Below are positions 22,000 through 33,939 of a stretch of 64,000 nt of DNA, piece after piece. Made by a program: the position numbers and the translations under genes. The stretch comes from Hygrocybe punicea (lineage: Eukaryota > Basidiomycota > Agaricomycetes > Agaricales > Hygrophoraceae). The stretch's first letter is position 1. Every line of letters starts with the position of its first letter. The stretch covers positions 3,410,001-3,474,000 of the forward strand of contig OY744472.1 in assembly GCA_963556145.1 (NCBI GenBank). Reading direction: 5' to 3'. The notes beneath the pieces are model-generated. The model was not told where the DNA came from. It searched no databases and saw only the letters and a list, made by a program, of their open reading frames with translations.

Positions 22000-23480
22000 G
22001 ACCAAAAAACTCTAAAGCCACAACTCCCAGTCCCTCAGAAAGCCTTGACTCAAGGCCAGGGCCTTATATCGTGAAGCGGGAAGTTGTCCTCATGCAGGGG
22101 GCGGTAGATGACCAGACTCTATAGAACTCCTCTCTCAAACTCAAACTCTCCGAATGCCTTCCTCGCGAGGGTTAGGGCTTACGACGCAAGATCCAAAATC
22201 GCTCGAATTGCTCTGGCAAGTACTCAGTGCAGCCTGCAAGTTCTGGTGATTGAAAACGTAACGGTGTTGGTGGAACTAGGTGAACAGGTGTATGACCAAG
22301 TGTAGTGACGGCTCGTATGTAGACTTTAATCGACATCCAGAGGTGGGGGGGAACGGGGACGAGACTGTGATAAAAGCTATAATAAATGATAGGGCATAGG
22401 GTTGTACTAACGAGGGCATAGTATCTCGACGCGAAGGGGGTAGGCATATCACGCGAAGGGATCGCGGCGGTTCGTTGGGTCGGCATGGGGTACATGGTGC
22501 CGTTGGGTTGTCCTTGGTAGTCACCACGGTCGAGAACGGGGCCACGGGGAGCTGAACGAGGGCTCGCGTGGCCGGGCATGGTGCAAGAAACCGGCCAGGG
22601 GGTGGTGACGTGGCGGAACGCGGTGGGGGTCTGGGGGTGGTGGGCACGGTCCGTTCGTGGTATTGGAGGCAGGTGGGGTGCTCCGGGATGGTGAACGGGT
22701 GGGCCACGAGTGTCATGAGTCGACCTGGGCCAGCTACGTTGACGGAACGGAGCCGCGTGATGGTGACGTGGCGCGGGGCTGGGGTGTCTGGAGGTGACGG
22801 CGGGGATTCGTTTGGTGGAACGAAGGGGAATGGGGGGTTCTGGCCGGTGGAACGGGCGTGCGGAAAGTTGAATGGGTCCGTGTAGGGTTGGGGTACGCGA
22901 AAGAACGTGGGTCGATGGTGGTGACGTGGCGGGACGCAGGCACTTATCTTGGACGGCGACGGGAGTTCGTTTGGGCAGAACCGGAACGCTGGGTCGTCGA
23001 GTGTGGGTGCGGGGGTTTGGGTGGACGCGGGTAGAGCCTGGTTACACGAAAAAACGGAGGTCGAAAGTGATGACGTGGCACGACGCGGGATGGCCGTTGG
23101 GGGTGCAAACGGAGTCGCGGCGGTGTTTTCAAGTGATGGGCAGTGGGGTGGGGCCATAGAGCATCGAACCAAGGCGTTGGGGGGTGGTCTTGGGCCTGAA
23201 AACGATGAATAACGGGGCGTCGAAAAAAATTGACGTGGCCTGTCGCTTGGGTGCTGAGAAGGGTCGTGGGCGTGTTTTTGGGTCAACGTGGGGCAACACG
23301 GGGCCCTATTGGGTTGGACATGTGCACCGGGGTAACTGAGTGTTGTACGGCCGTGAATGAAGAGACGATGTGCCACTGCGCAGCAGTGGGTGGTGAGGCC
23401 ATAAAGAGTCGTCTCACAAGAAAAACCAGCAAGAAAGGTAAAAGGGAGAAGAAAGTCCAAAAAAGCAAGGATCAGTGAGT
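22000..23480. repeat. Degenerate ~150-160 bp tandem repeat inside the short LTR element
   Basis: 'tgacgtggc' recurs at about 22606, 22764, 22922, 23071 and 23232, spacings of roughly 150-160 bp. A proline-rich 420-residue frame on the minus strand crosses it; its sequence repeats imperfectly with the DNA and is not a plausible gene. Confidence 0.6.
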
Positions 23481-23503
23481 CGAAAACACTCTCATCACCA
23501 CGA

Positions 23504-23659
23504 TGGAGAGGTACCGAGGTACCTCTCCGGGGGCTCACGCAGGACTCGAGAGGAAGGACTGGATAGGATAGGAATGGGTCTGTCTACTACATCGGGAAGG
23601 CTACTAACTAGGTCAACCATGGGAACCCAGTCACGTGACTGCCAGTTCCCACTACTCCA
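23504..23659 (-). repeat. LTR of the short element (5' copy on minus)
   Basis: Second 156-bp copy. The terminal inverted repeat has centre GA instead of TC, that is, the palindrome centre is inverted relative to the other LTR. Confidence 0.8.
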
Positions 23660-23663
23660 ACGC

Positions 23664-24600
23664 CACATTCATTGTGTCAATATTTCTCTTTGCCGCTATG
23701 CCCCTGTATGTAACTTTCTTCTAATTGTGGGTGACTTCATCTTTCACATTGCACCAATTTTCTACTAAGATAGGCTTCTATACACAACACACATTGCTTA
23801 GGCGATATTCATTTAGATAGCCCGTATCTGGTTTTGTTTTTGTAAGTATCTCCTATACATTTTTGATTTTAGGCTAACTTCCTAATTTAAATACTATGCA
23901 TTACACGTTGCTTTGAGCCTAGTGACACTGATGCCCTTGCAAGTTTCAGACAGCATATGCCTGCCTTTTATTTCATGGATTTTTCTGTCTAACTGTTGGG
24001 AGTTTTGGGCTAACTTTTAATAGGGCCACACACCTCATATTGGTCGGGCCATGTGAGAGCCTAACTTCACCAATGCCGTGGCACATTTCAGATGGCAAGA
24101 CCATTTCAATCATCTCACACCAGTCTGACTGGCGAGATATACAGCAAGCCAATCCTGCAATATCCAGCTCAAAATCATGTCAAAACCCACTACTGACACA
24201 TTGTCCAACAAGTTCTCAATTTCTACCTCCTTTAAGCTCTCACACAAAGCCTCGACCATCAAGGATGATGTTAGACGGGGTGCCAATATTGTGAGGTGGG
24301 GTGCTGCCATTGGTAGATGGCCACTCAAGAAGCTTGAGCATGCAACATCTAAATGCTCAATGTCCACACATTCACAAGTTTTGACAGTTCTTGACAACAT
24401 CACTCCAGATCCCAGTATGATAGATGATGTTGATAACACCAGCACCAAGGTGATCTGGATTGACTTGGAAGGCAACAATCCCGAGATTGATGTTGTGAAG
24501 GCAACAATCCCGAGATTGATGTTGTGAAGGCACTAGGTGTGTTTTCACATACATTTGCTATGGATTGAACTTAATTAGCTTGTCAGCAGCAACCAAAGAA
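23664..24600. other. No recognised gene; small tandem duplication
   Basis: AT-rich sequence with an unassigned open frame (24177-24527, 116 residues) on plus. That frame ends in a perfect tandem duplication of about 28 bp ('ggcaacaatcccgagattga' type) at 24472-24530. No domain or intron structure supports a gene. Confidence 0.35.
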
Positions 24601-24889
24601 CATTGGGGAAGTGGGCCATCGCAAGCGTGGCATGAACGAGTTCTTCTTGGTTCTATTCAATCATTTGATGTCCATTATTTATTCTACATAATCTGCAGTT
24701 GTAATGTATAACAAGAATAATCATAGTATATGTGAACATTGTTGGAATTTGGAATCATACATTCTATGTTATCCCATTCTGTTAGTAACAATGTACTACT
24801 TGTTCTCAGTTGGGGCCTTTGATCAAGGGACTACTAATCTCTTGGACAATATTATTTACACTTGTTCATGCCATAGTTGTATATCAACA

Positions 24890-25245
24890 GTCAACCAACA
24901 TTGGAGTGGACTGAATGTCAGTTATACAACAGTTTATCCTGGCATTTACCACTACCACTGTTACCATTACTTATCAGTGCTCGGGCAATAAGTAACAATA
25001 AGAACTTAAGTGTTTGACATCATGTAATGTATTTATAACATTCCTATATTTAATGGCCCACTTTCCCACCCTGAAGATTTCCTTCAATTTTGATGTCCAA
25101 TATGAATTTACAAATGGTGAAAATTTTGAATGTTCCACTTTCCCACCCAATAGTCCTCAATTATATTAAATTACTGGTTTTGAGCATAAACTGCTAGCAC
25201 AAGAATTTTATCTTCATATCTTTTAAAACCATCATCTGACATGAT
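24890..25245. repeat. Direct duplicate of 27474-27830
   Basis: About 355 bp, above 90 percent identical by eye to 27474-27830. The duplicate includes the 3' flank and last codons of the Helitron protease fragment. The other copy lies immediately outside the hairpin end at 27472. Confidence 0.75.
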
Positions 25246-25458
25246 ACCAATGTGACCATCTTGCTTACATGTTGCTCCAGTTGTCATACCATCATGATAC
25301 CAAATTGTGCCATCTTCTGATATGAATTGAGATGTAGAGTGATATCCTCCAACATATACAATACCTCTTAGATACAAATTTACTGACTTGTCATTTACAT
25401 TTACAGTTATTTGATGGCTGGTAATCATGTTTATGTTGGGATATTCTAATACCAGCAA
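25171..25458 (-). pseudogene. Helitron C-terminal protease fragment
   Basis: 95 residues matching the last part of the Helitron protein at about 47960-48249: VLVLEYP, LRGIVYVGGYHSTSQFIS and WYHDGMTTG correspond to VLVLEYP, LKGIVYHGQYHFTSRIIS and WFHDGMTTG there. It is the His-box end of a ubiquitin-specific-protease-like domain. Everything upstream of the box is missing. Confidence 0.85.
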
Positions 25459-25492
25459 CTCAGGTGTTTTGTATAGTATATGGTAAGGATAA

Positions 25493-25714
25493 TTGAAACA
25501 TTACATAGTGGACCAAGCCGTGTACCATGTAAACAAGGCCACCAGAGATTTCTGGTGCTTCAATCAATGGTCAGATAAACCAACCCATCTTTGTGAAGAA
25601 ATCACATATGCAATGATGCATTGGCATTCACATTGGCCTGTCATGCAACACAAGTTAAATGAATGGTCAGAATGTGTCACTGACAACAAGAAAGGAACCA
25701 TAAAACAGACATGA
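25493..25714 (+). other. Unassigned open frame of 73 residues
   Basis: Reads MKHYIVDQAVYHVNKATRDF and continues with a Trp/His-rich stretch (MHWHSHWPVMQHKLNEW). The composition is more protein-like than its surroundings. No splice partner is visible and I do not recognise it; possibly a transposon relic. Confidence 0.25.
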
Positions 25715-25899
25715 GAACTGTTGAGACCAGAGGGAATGGGGAACAGCAGGAGCAGTAGGAACACAACACAGTAGAATAGCATGTTATGCACTAGCAGATG
25801 ATGTGTCACAAGTGTAGCATTTAGATTTCAAAGATAAATTTGGAAATTGATTATATAATATTTAATTTCTATTTAATAATTAAATATAAGTAAATATAT

Positions 25900-26870
25900 G
25901 AGTCAAAAATGGAAGGCCTGACACCCCCAACTTCACGTTTTCAAGAGAAACAGGGTATGGGGATCTAGATGAGGGGTGTGGGACAGGGTGACATGGTGAG
26001 TGAAAATGGGGGGGGTGGTTGGGCAGACAGCCAGAATCCAAGGGCCTGAGACCCCCTGACCCCTTGTTTTCGACGCGAACGAGGTGCAGGGGGTGTAACC
26101 TAGCCGGGGGTAGTCGTAAAAGCCGCGGGATGGGTTGTCCTGGGGGATGAAAAAGGGGGGGTGTTGCTGGTTGGGCGGACAGCTGGAATGTGAGGGCCTG
26201 AGATCCCCCGACCCCTCATTTTCGACGTGAACGAGGTGCGGGGGGTGTAGCCTAGCCAGGGGTGGTCGAAAAAGTCGCGGGACAGGCTGTCCTGGGGGAT
26301 GAAAAAGGGGGGGTGTTGCTGGCTGGGCAGATAGGCGGAATGCGAGGGCCGGAGACCCCCCAACTTCTTGTTTTCAATGGGAATGAGGTGCGGGGGATCT
26401 AGACTGGCTGGGGATGGTCGACAACGGGGCTGGACTGGGTGTCCTGTTGGTAGCAAAAGGGCGGGTGGTGGTGGTGGGGCAGACAGCCGGATCGCATGGT
26501 TTTGAGACCCCCCACTCGCGCGTTTTCAATTCGAACGAGGTCCGGGGGGTGTAGCCTGGCCGGGGGTGGTCGAAAACGCGGCGGGACGGGCTGTCCTGGG
26601 GGATGAAAAAGGGGGGGTGTTGCTGGCTGGGCAGATAGGTGGAATGTGAGGGCCGGAGACCCCCCAACTTCTTGTTTTCAACAGGAACGAGGTGCGGGGG
26701 GTCTAGACTGGCCGGGGATGGTCGAACATAAGGCTGGGTGGGGTGTCCTGGTGGTTGAAAATGTTGGGGGGCACTGGTTGGGCACAAGGCAGGAATGTGA
26801 GGTCCTCAGACCTTCCGACCCCTGGTTTTCGATGGAAACGGGTTGCGGGGGGTACAGACATTAGTACTAG
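25900..26870. repeat. Tandem array, satellite type 1 (G-rich on plus)
   Basis: About six units of ~150 bp, each with 'gagaccccc' followed by a 'cgttttcnnnnngaacgaggtgcgggggg'-like core and 'ggatgaaaaagggggggtg'. Orientation relative to the hairpin end at 27472 is the same as in the PB-1 and PC-2 elements. Confidence 0.85.
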
Positions 26871-27837
26871 ACCAAGGACAATAAAACTATGTCCATACCT
26901 CTGTTACACCACCCCCTCGACGATGTTGCTGTTGAGCAACAGAAGGTTTGTGCACTCATCTGAGCTCGAAAGCTCTCACTGTATATTTAAGACTCCGCTC
27001 TAATTTCAGCTACAACTCCGGACCACTCTTGCTTGTTTGCATTCTAGAGACTCAGATATCACATTTTACAACTGCCTTCAGTGGACAAAAGTGACCCAGA
27101 CATACACTAAAATACAGTTAGAAATTACCACATTTTTATTGGCAGTATAACATTAGTTATTGCATCTATACTCATTTCCTTGGCAAAAAATGGCTCACAG
27201 AGAGCCCAAATCATACCAGATCCCCTCCATATTTTTTTCCAGCAGGACAGTCCCCATGACATCCTCCTCGTCAAATCTGGTGACAGTCTATGCATTGTGC
27301 AAGTCAATAGAGGCTCTGAATTCTGGAATGAAACCAGTCAAACGGGATTTTGAACTCAGTTGCCATATTGGGACACAATTTTCCCTCAGTCCCTGAGATG
27401 AATGAATGAATCACCTCAATGGCTGAAAACCGGGTTTATAAGAACGAGTTTTCCATAAATGGAAGAACTTGTAAACCAACATTGTAGTGGACTAAATGTC
27501 AGTTATACAACAGTTTATCCTGGCATTTACCACTACCACTGTTACCCTTACTTATCAGTGCTCGGGCAATAAGTAACAATAAGAACTTAAGTGTTTGACA
27601 TCATGTAATCGATTTATAACATTCCTATATTTAATGGCCCACTTTCCCACCCAGAAGATTTCCTCCAATTTTGATGTCCAATATGAATTTCAGCTGGTGA
27701 AAATTTTGAATGTCCCACTTTCCCACCCAATAGTCCTCAATGATATTAAATTACTGGTTTCATGCATAAACTGCTAGCACAAGAATTTTATTTTCATATC
27801 TTTTAAAATCATCATCCAACATCATACCAATGTAGAC

Positions 27838-28580
27838 TTTTTGAATTTTATTGGTAGTTTAGAAAAATCTTGACTTAGAAAAATCTTGAGTGGTGTATTT
27901 TATATCTCATGAAATACTGTATGGATTGACATGGTTATTGATGAAATGTTGTACTATGTCTTAAGGGCTATCTACTCCTGTAATTACATTTAGAAAATAT
28001 TTAGTGTGTGGTGAGTTGTGGATGAAACAAGAGGTAATCCAGTACTTTATGACACCCCAAATGATATTGTCAAATAATGCCATCAAATGAACTCCTATGA
28101 AGAAGATTGTAGAGAGAAAGTTGTTCATTTTGTCAAGGGCTAGAAGTACATATACCATGTTTTTCTTTATTTTTTGTTTTTTGAGCCAATATTTATGACT
28201 TTGGTAGTCATGATCTCAATGCAGACAAGCATAGTAATGATGTAATATTGGCTCAAAGAACAAAAAATAAAGAAAAAAACAGTATATGTACTTCTAGTCC
28301 TTGAACAACTTTCTCTCTACAATCTTCTTCATAGGAGTTCATTTGATGGCATTACTTGACAATATCATTTGGGGCGTCACAAAGTACTGGATTACCTTTT
28401 GTTTCATCCACAACTCACCACACACTAAATATTTTCTAAATATAATTACAAGAGTAGATAGCCCAACAACATTCCCTCTATAACCATGTCAATCCATGCA
28501 GTATTTCATGAGATACAAAATACACCACTCAAAATTTTTCTAAGTCAACATTTTTCTAAACTATCAAAAAAATTCAAAAA
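27838..28580. mobile_element. Foldback element 1
   Basis: Two inverted arms of about 300-350 bp around a short centre at about 28190-28240. The left arm runs from TTTTTGAATTTTATTGG and the right arm ends in AAAAAAATTCAAAAA. Centre-proximal parts 'tttttgagccaatatt' and 'aatattggctca' pair. It interrupts the duplicate that starts at 27474. No coding capacity. Confidence 0.8.
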
Positions 28581-28589
28581 CTCTCGAGA

Positions 28590-29382
28590 ATTTCAAAAAC
28601 AGCTGTAATGTATATTATTTATTCCAGATATTATTCTGTTCTTGAGTAAAATATAAGAAGAGTAATCATTACTATATCGGAACCTTGTTAGAATTTGGAA
28701 CACCATACATTGTATGTGTTTCTGTTGGTCACTTACACATTGTAAAGTCAGAAAATATGATTTCATTAAATTTTATAAATTTTGCAATGTGGTGAGGATA
28801 TGCTTGATTGAGAATATGACTGTACTGTATGTTTGTCATGTCTGCAACTTCTGAAAATATTCTTAGAATATGACAAGCTGATGAGACTTGGTGATTTTCC
28901 AATGACCTTTTACCTGCTGATAAACAAGGTGCATGCTAGTTATCACTTATAACACCTGGCTGATGCTTGCAGCTGTACTCTGCTCTTGCCTCCAATGCTC
29001 TACAAAGCCTCTCATATTTCAACCAATCTTGCAAGGAAATTGTTGTGGTTGTCCTTCCCATCCTTGGACTTGTTGTGCTTGTTGTCCACATCTTGCTTGT
29101 CCCATTGCTGTTGTGGTCTATGTTGCTACCATCTTGCAAGTGGTTGGTCTTGGTTGCTCATTGTAGTTGCCTAAATATATATAATTAGAATAGTTGAATT
29201 ACAAAAGAAAACATACTCTGGCTGTTATTACTGTGAACCTGTCCAAAACTGTGACACAGCAGGTGTGGGTCACAGTTCACCTGCAGGTGCCAAATTTAGC
29301 AACCACACCTGTACCCACGACCTAAAAATCACAGGTGCATCCATACCTGTAGTCAACCTAACCATTACCAGACAAGGAGAGT
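28590..29382. other. No recognised gene
   Basis: AT-rich spacer between two foldback elements with short frames on both strands (for example 28936-29139 minus). None has a domain, and none joins by splicing to another. Confidence 0.35.
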
Positions 29383-30162
29383 TTACAGCTGTTCTTGTAA
29401 TTGTTGGCAGTAACTCAGCATTTTTTAATCAATTAAGAAATTTGGACTTGAGTAGAAATTTGAGTGCTCTGTTTTGTATCTCATGAAATACTGCATGGAT
29501 TGATATGGTTATGGAGAGAAAGTTGTACTATTTCTTGAGGGCTATCTGTTCCTGTACTTACATTTGAACAATATTTAATGTATGGTGAGTGGATGAAACA
29601 AAAGGTAAACCAGTACTTTTGGACAATCAAAATGATATTGTCACATTATGGCATCAAATGAGCTCATATGAAGAAGATTGTACAGAGAAATTTGTTCATT
29701 TTTTCAAGGGCTAAAAGTAAATATACTGCTTTTTTCTTTATTTTTGTCTTTTGAGCCAATATTACATCTGTGCTATGTTTGTGTATATTAGGTTTGAAAT
29801 ATCACGAAAATCACAATTAGGGGCTCAAAAGACAAAGATAAAGAAAAACACAGTATATCTACTTTTAGCCCTTGAAAAAATGAACAACTTTCTCCCTACA
29901 ATCTGAGCTCATTTGATGCCATAATGTGACAATATCATTTTGATTGTCCAAAAGTACTGGTTTACCTTTTGTTTCATTCACAACTCACCATATGCTAAAT
30001 ATTGTTCAAATGTAATTACAGGAATAGATAGCCCTCAAGAAATAGTACAACTTTCCCTCCATAACCATATCAATCCATGCAGTATTTCATGAGAAACAAA
30101 ACAGAGCACTCAAATTTCTACTAAAGTCCAAATTTCTCAATTATTACAAGAATGGCTGTAAT
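29383..30162. mobile_element. Foldback element 2
   Basis: Inverted arms of about 350 bp: the left begins TTACAGCTGTTCTTGTAAT and the right ends in its near-inverse (ATTACAAGAATGGCTGTAA). It is homologous to foldback element 1 through most of both arms but differs in the loop (about 29770-29830) and the outermost bases. Confidence 0.8.
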
Positions 30163-30889
30163 CACCATTATCCCCACACCACTACTGATATTCAAAACTT
30201 GCCAAATTATAATGCTAAATATTTCATATAAGAATTATGCTTGAAACAAGTTGGGGGGGGTGGGACCATCCATCACCGTCATCACCTGTGCTTGTAATGT
30301 CTGCCATTACTATTATTGGAGCAGAAGTGAAAATTGGATCTGTAATGCAAATGTCTTGGAACAGTGTATTCTACTGCTCCATGTAAATTTGGGGACATAA
30401 ACATATAATATGAATTCTTTTGCCTAGTCATATGTAGGATTTTTCAAGTGAGTGAAGTTGGAGAGGGAAAAAGTGGTGATTTTGGCTGTGTATGAAATAC
30501 TGTGGGCCAGAATCCTAGAGATCTGTTGTGAATGTTGCAATTTTGAAGCCTCCCATACACTAACAACTATTTGGGCTTACCAGAAAACAGACCACAATAC
30601 TATCTATGGTTGCATGAGTGTTGTTGTAAAGATATTTTCTCATTGCAGACTGGGAAAGGCAGAACATCTGTATGACATTCTGTGACATCAATTTGCATTA
30701 AAATCAGAGTCAACATCTTGGTCAATGCCCCATGGCCAAGTCTCTCACTATAAAAATCAGAAAAAATATAATCATACATAGCTTCATATCTGTACAAATT
30801 ATTACAGGCAGGGAACCAATACAAGTCAGGTGTAGTCAAGAACTGCATGGGAGGGTGTATCTTGAGTGTAGTAAAATTGGGGGTGGGAG
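30163..30889. other. No recognised gene
   Basis: Contains a 77-residue plus-strand frame (30452-30685) with several Cys residues (ICCECCNF), but no family match, no conserved start context and no partner exon. Confidence 0.3.
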
Positions 30890-32330
30890 GTTGGGCATAT
30901 GGTGGTGGCGCGAGGGAGTATAAAAAGATGGGTGGCTGGTTTGGGGCACATAACGGATCGGGGGCCCCATGGCTGCTCCTGTTCACCTGAAACGAGGCGC
31001 CGTGGCTGTATTCCAGCCGGGCATGGTCACAAACCGTGGGTGGGTAAGGGCATGCCGTGGGTTGAAAAGTGGCGTGGAGGTTTGGGCACTTGGTCGCGAC
31101 GCGATGTGAGGGATTAGGACCCGACGGTTGCTGGTTTTCAACAGGAACGTGGCGCCGTGGTATATTCCAGCCGGGCGTGGCCAAGAACTGCGAGGGGTGC
31201 ATGTTTGGGGTGCACAAAAAGAGGCGGCCACTCATTTTCAACGGGAACGTTGCGCCGTTGGTGTATTTCAGCCGGGCGTGGCCAAGAACCACGAGGGGAA
31301 GCATGTTTGGGGTGAACAAAAAGTGGGGGTGAGTGGTTGGGGCACAAAGTGGCAATGCGAGGGATTAGGACCCAACGGCCATTCGTTTTCAATGGGAACG
31401 ACGCGCCACGGGTGTATTCCAGCCGGGCGTGGCCAAGACCGGCGAGGGGAGACGTGTTTCGGGTGAAAAAAAAAGGGATGAGTGGTTGGGGCACATAGTG
31501 GCGATGCGAGGGATAAGGGCACCGCGGCCACTCATTTTCAACAGGAACGTTGCGCCGTGAGTGTATTCCAGCAGGGCGTGGCCAAGAACTGCGAGGGGAG
31601 ACGTGTTTGGGGTGAAAAAAAGAGGGGGCGAGAGATTGGGGCACATAGCGTTGATGCGAGGGATCAGGGCCACGCGGCCACAGGTTTTCAACGGGAACGA
31701 AGCACCGTGGGTGCATTCCAACCGGGCGTGGCCAAAAACCGGGTGCGTGGGTGTGTTTAGGGTGTAAAAAAAATGTGTGGTGCTTGGGGCACAGATGGCG
31801 GCAGCGCGAGGTCCAGAGACACGCCGCCCGCTCGTTTTCAACGCGAACGAGGTGCGGGGGCTGTGGACGGGCCGGGGGTAGACGAAAACGTGGCGGGACG
31901 GGACGTCCTGATGGTTGAAAACGGGGGGGTGGTGGTGGTTGGGCAGTCAGCCGGATCGCAAGGGTCTGAGACCCCCCGACCGCTCGTTGTCAACGGAAAC
32001 GGAGCGTGGGGGGTGTAGACTAGCCAGGGGTGGTCGAAAACGGGACGGGAGCGGGTGTCCTGGTGGTAGAAAAGGGGGGTGGGGGTGGTTGGGCAGTCAG
32101 CCGGATCGCGAGGGCCTGAGACCCCCCGACTACTGGTTTTCAACGGAAACGGAGTGTGGAGGGTGTAGCCTAGACGGGGGAGGCTGAAAACGCGGCGGTA
32201 CAGGCTGTCCTGGTGGTGGACCAAAGGAGGCGCGGTGGTTGGGCAAATGATGGGAGTGTGCAGTCCTGAGACCCCCCGACCCCTCGTTTTCAGCACAGAT
32301 GAGGTGCGGGGGGTGCAGACATCAGTACCA
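30890..32330. repeat. Tandem array, satellite type 1 (two subtypes)
   Basis: Units of 150-151 bp. The subtype at 30940-31800 is marked by 'ccgggcgtggccaagaa' at about 31172, 31273, 31423, 31574 and 31724. The subtype from 31800 on carries the 'gagaccccccgac' and 'ggtggtcgaaaacg' marks of the other arrays. G-rich on plus. Confidence 0.85.
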
Positions 32331-32339
32331 GACCAAAGA

Positions 32340-32935
32340 AAACAAACTACGTACTTACCTTGGTCTACACCACCACCCGACAATCTTGCTGTTGCCAGTG
32401 AGCCGCAGGTTTTGCACTTAACTGAGCTCGAAAGCTCTCCCTGTGCATTTCAGACTCCGCTTGAATTTCAGCCACAGCTCCGGACCACCCTTCCTTGTTT
32501 GCATTCTAGAGACTCAGATATCACATTTTACAACTGCCTCCAGTGGACAAAAGTGTAGCATACATCCAGTAGAATATACTTGGAAATTATCACATTTTTA
32601 TTTGCAGTATAACATGAGTTATTGTATCTATACTGATTTCCTTGGCAAAAGATAGCTCACAGGTAGTCCAAATTATGCCAGATCCACTCCATAATTTCTT
32701 TCCAGCAGGACAGTCCCCATGACATCCTCCTTGTCAAATCTGGTGACAGTCTATGCAGTGTGCAAGTCAATAGAGGCTCTGAATTCTGGAATGAAACCAG
32801 TCAAACGGGATTTTGAACTCAGTTGCCATATTGGGACACATTTTTCCCTCAGTCCCTGAGATGAATGAATGAATCACCTCAATGGCTGAAAACCGGGTTT
32901 ATAAGAACGAGTTTTCCATAAATGGAAGAACTCGT
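32340..32935 (-). mobile_element. Hairpin end and proximal block of a PC element, copy 2
   Basis: About 600 bp nearly repeated at 26880-27472, ending in the same hairpin with AACTCGT at 32935. The satellite array at 30890-32330 adjoins it in the same order as in copy 1, so the element includes the array. I could not find its other end. Confidence 0.65.
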
Positions 32936-33053
32936 AATTATGACAGTTGCAAATCTATTCCTTTTTCAAGGCAGGTGTTACAATTGCATATCAAGATGGT
33001 TGACTCCACTTCTTTCCATACATGGCTTGCTAGTGCGAGATGAGTCTTGGCAG

Positions 33054-33939
33054 AGTCCAAAATAAGAAAGATTGAGCATCAACTGCCTACCTCAAGCTTC
33101 ACACCATCAGCTGCTTTGACCTTGTGGCTGTCAAAACAGCCCTGAGTGCGAAGAATGCGGTTGCTAAAAGGGATTTGATCTTCAACACCTTTGCTCGACA
33201 GAAACAGAAGCTGGTTACATATTCCCTCTACTTGTGTACCGACCCTGAAGTCTGGTGAGTTTTATACTGAGGTGGCCATACACTCTTATACTAACATGTT
33301 TTGCAGTGATCACATCATCAAGTGGGTCACCAAAAACAGCCAGGTAGCCAGGCGCTCAACGTCATCAATGATCATGAACTTGTTGAGCTTCTCATGGCTG
33401 GACAACCACATATCACCATTCACTGTTACACATGACATTAGAGCTGCCTTTATCAGGTGCCATGAGTATATTGCCAAATTACTTGTTGTAGGTTTCTTCC
33501 TCAGATTCATGCCTCAACAAATAACTCACTTGTTCCAGGAACATCTGGGGTACCTTCATTTTGACATGGATTCATGGACATCCCCTAATCATTGTGCTTT
33601 TATTGCATGGACAGCACACCTGGAGTTTAAAGAATGCATGCTGTCATTTTTGCTGGACTTCATTAAAGTCATAAAGTCTCATACTGGTCTAGCCATGGCC
33701 AATGCTTTTTAACATATGTTGGTGAGGTTTTGACTAATAAAGAAGGCTGATATGATTTTTCATTAAACTATCTGTAGCTAATTTCTTTTCTACATTCTTA
33801 CTTTCAATGGTGACAATACCAACCCTAATGATACACAGACCACTGGACTCACAGAGCTTGACAACTCATTCAATGCTGAGGCTGTTTTAACCAGATGGTA
33901 CAGCTACCGGCAAACAGCCTCATTTGACCCTTCAATTCT
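33054..33939 (+). pseudogene. hAT-family transposase fragment
   Basis: The clearest part (33191-33712) contains FDMDSWTSPNHCAFIAWTAH followed by a conserved 'LLDFIKVIKSHTG' stretch, the signature around the first catalytic Asp of fungal hAT transposases (usual form DAWTSPNH). About 33810-33900 reads NGDNTNPNDTQTTGLTELDN, resembling the later 'DNASNNDTM' segment. The pieces need frame changes to join, the zinc-finger N-terminus and dimerisation C-terminus are absent, and element PA-3 starts at 33940. It is a dead copy. Confidence 0.7.

Larger units (their letters stand above)
21772..23659 (-). mobile_element. Short non-autonomous LTR element related to the gypsy element
   Basis: A 1.9-kb element with 156-bp terminal direct repeats (21772-21927 and 23504-23659), each starting TGGAG and ending CTCCA on plus. 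ACGC is present on both outer sides (21768-21771 and 23660-23663), a likely 4-bp target duplication. The Ty3/gypsy LTR at 59359-59514 has the same length, the same TGGAG(A/T)GGTACCGAGG start and a CACGTG palindrome in the same place. In both, the inner flank reads 'aagtncccc' followed by a 'ggcaacg/agcaacg' block. The interior is a degenerate G/C-rich tandem repeat, not protein coding. It is best explained as a parasite of the gypsy machinery. Confidence 0.75.
24604..27472 (-). mobile_element. Hairpin-end element, subfamily PC, copy 1 (left limit uncertain)
   Basis: The right end is a hairpin (CTTCCATTTATGG-type arms, AACTTGT ending at 27472). Its proximal block at about 26880-27470 is nearly repeated at 32340-32935. 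A diverged form of the opposite end ('gtgggccatcgcaagcgtgg', then CATGAACGAGTTCTT) lies at about 24610-24650 in the right orientation. If the pair is correct, the element contains a Helitron protease fragment (25171-25458, minus) and a satellite type 1 array (25900-26870). Confidence 0.4.

Noticed and set aside
22276..23538. 420-residue proline-rich minus-strand open frame
   Set aside because: It lies inside the short LTR element, follows the degenerate ~150-160 bp tandem repeat, overlaps an LTR and has no domain.
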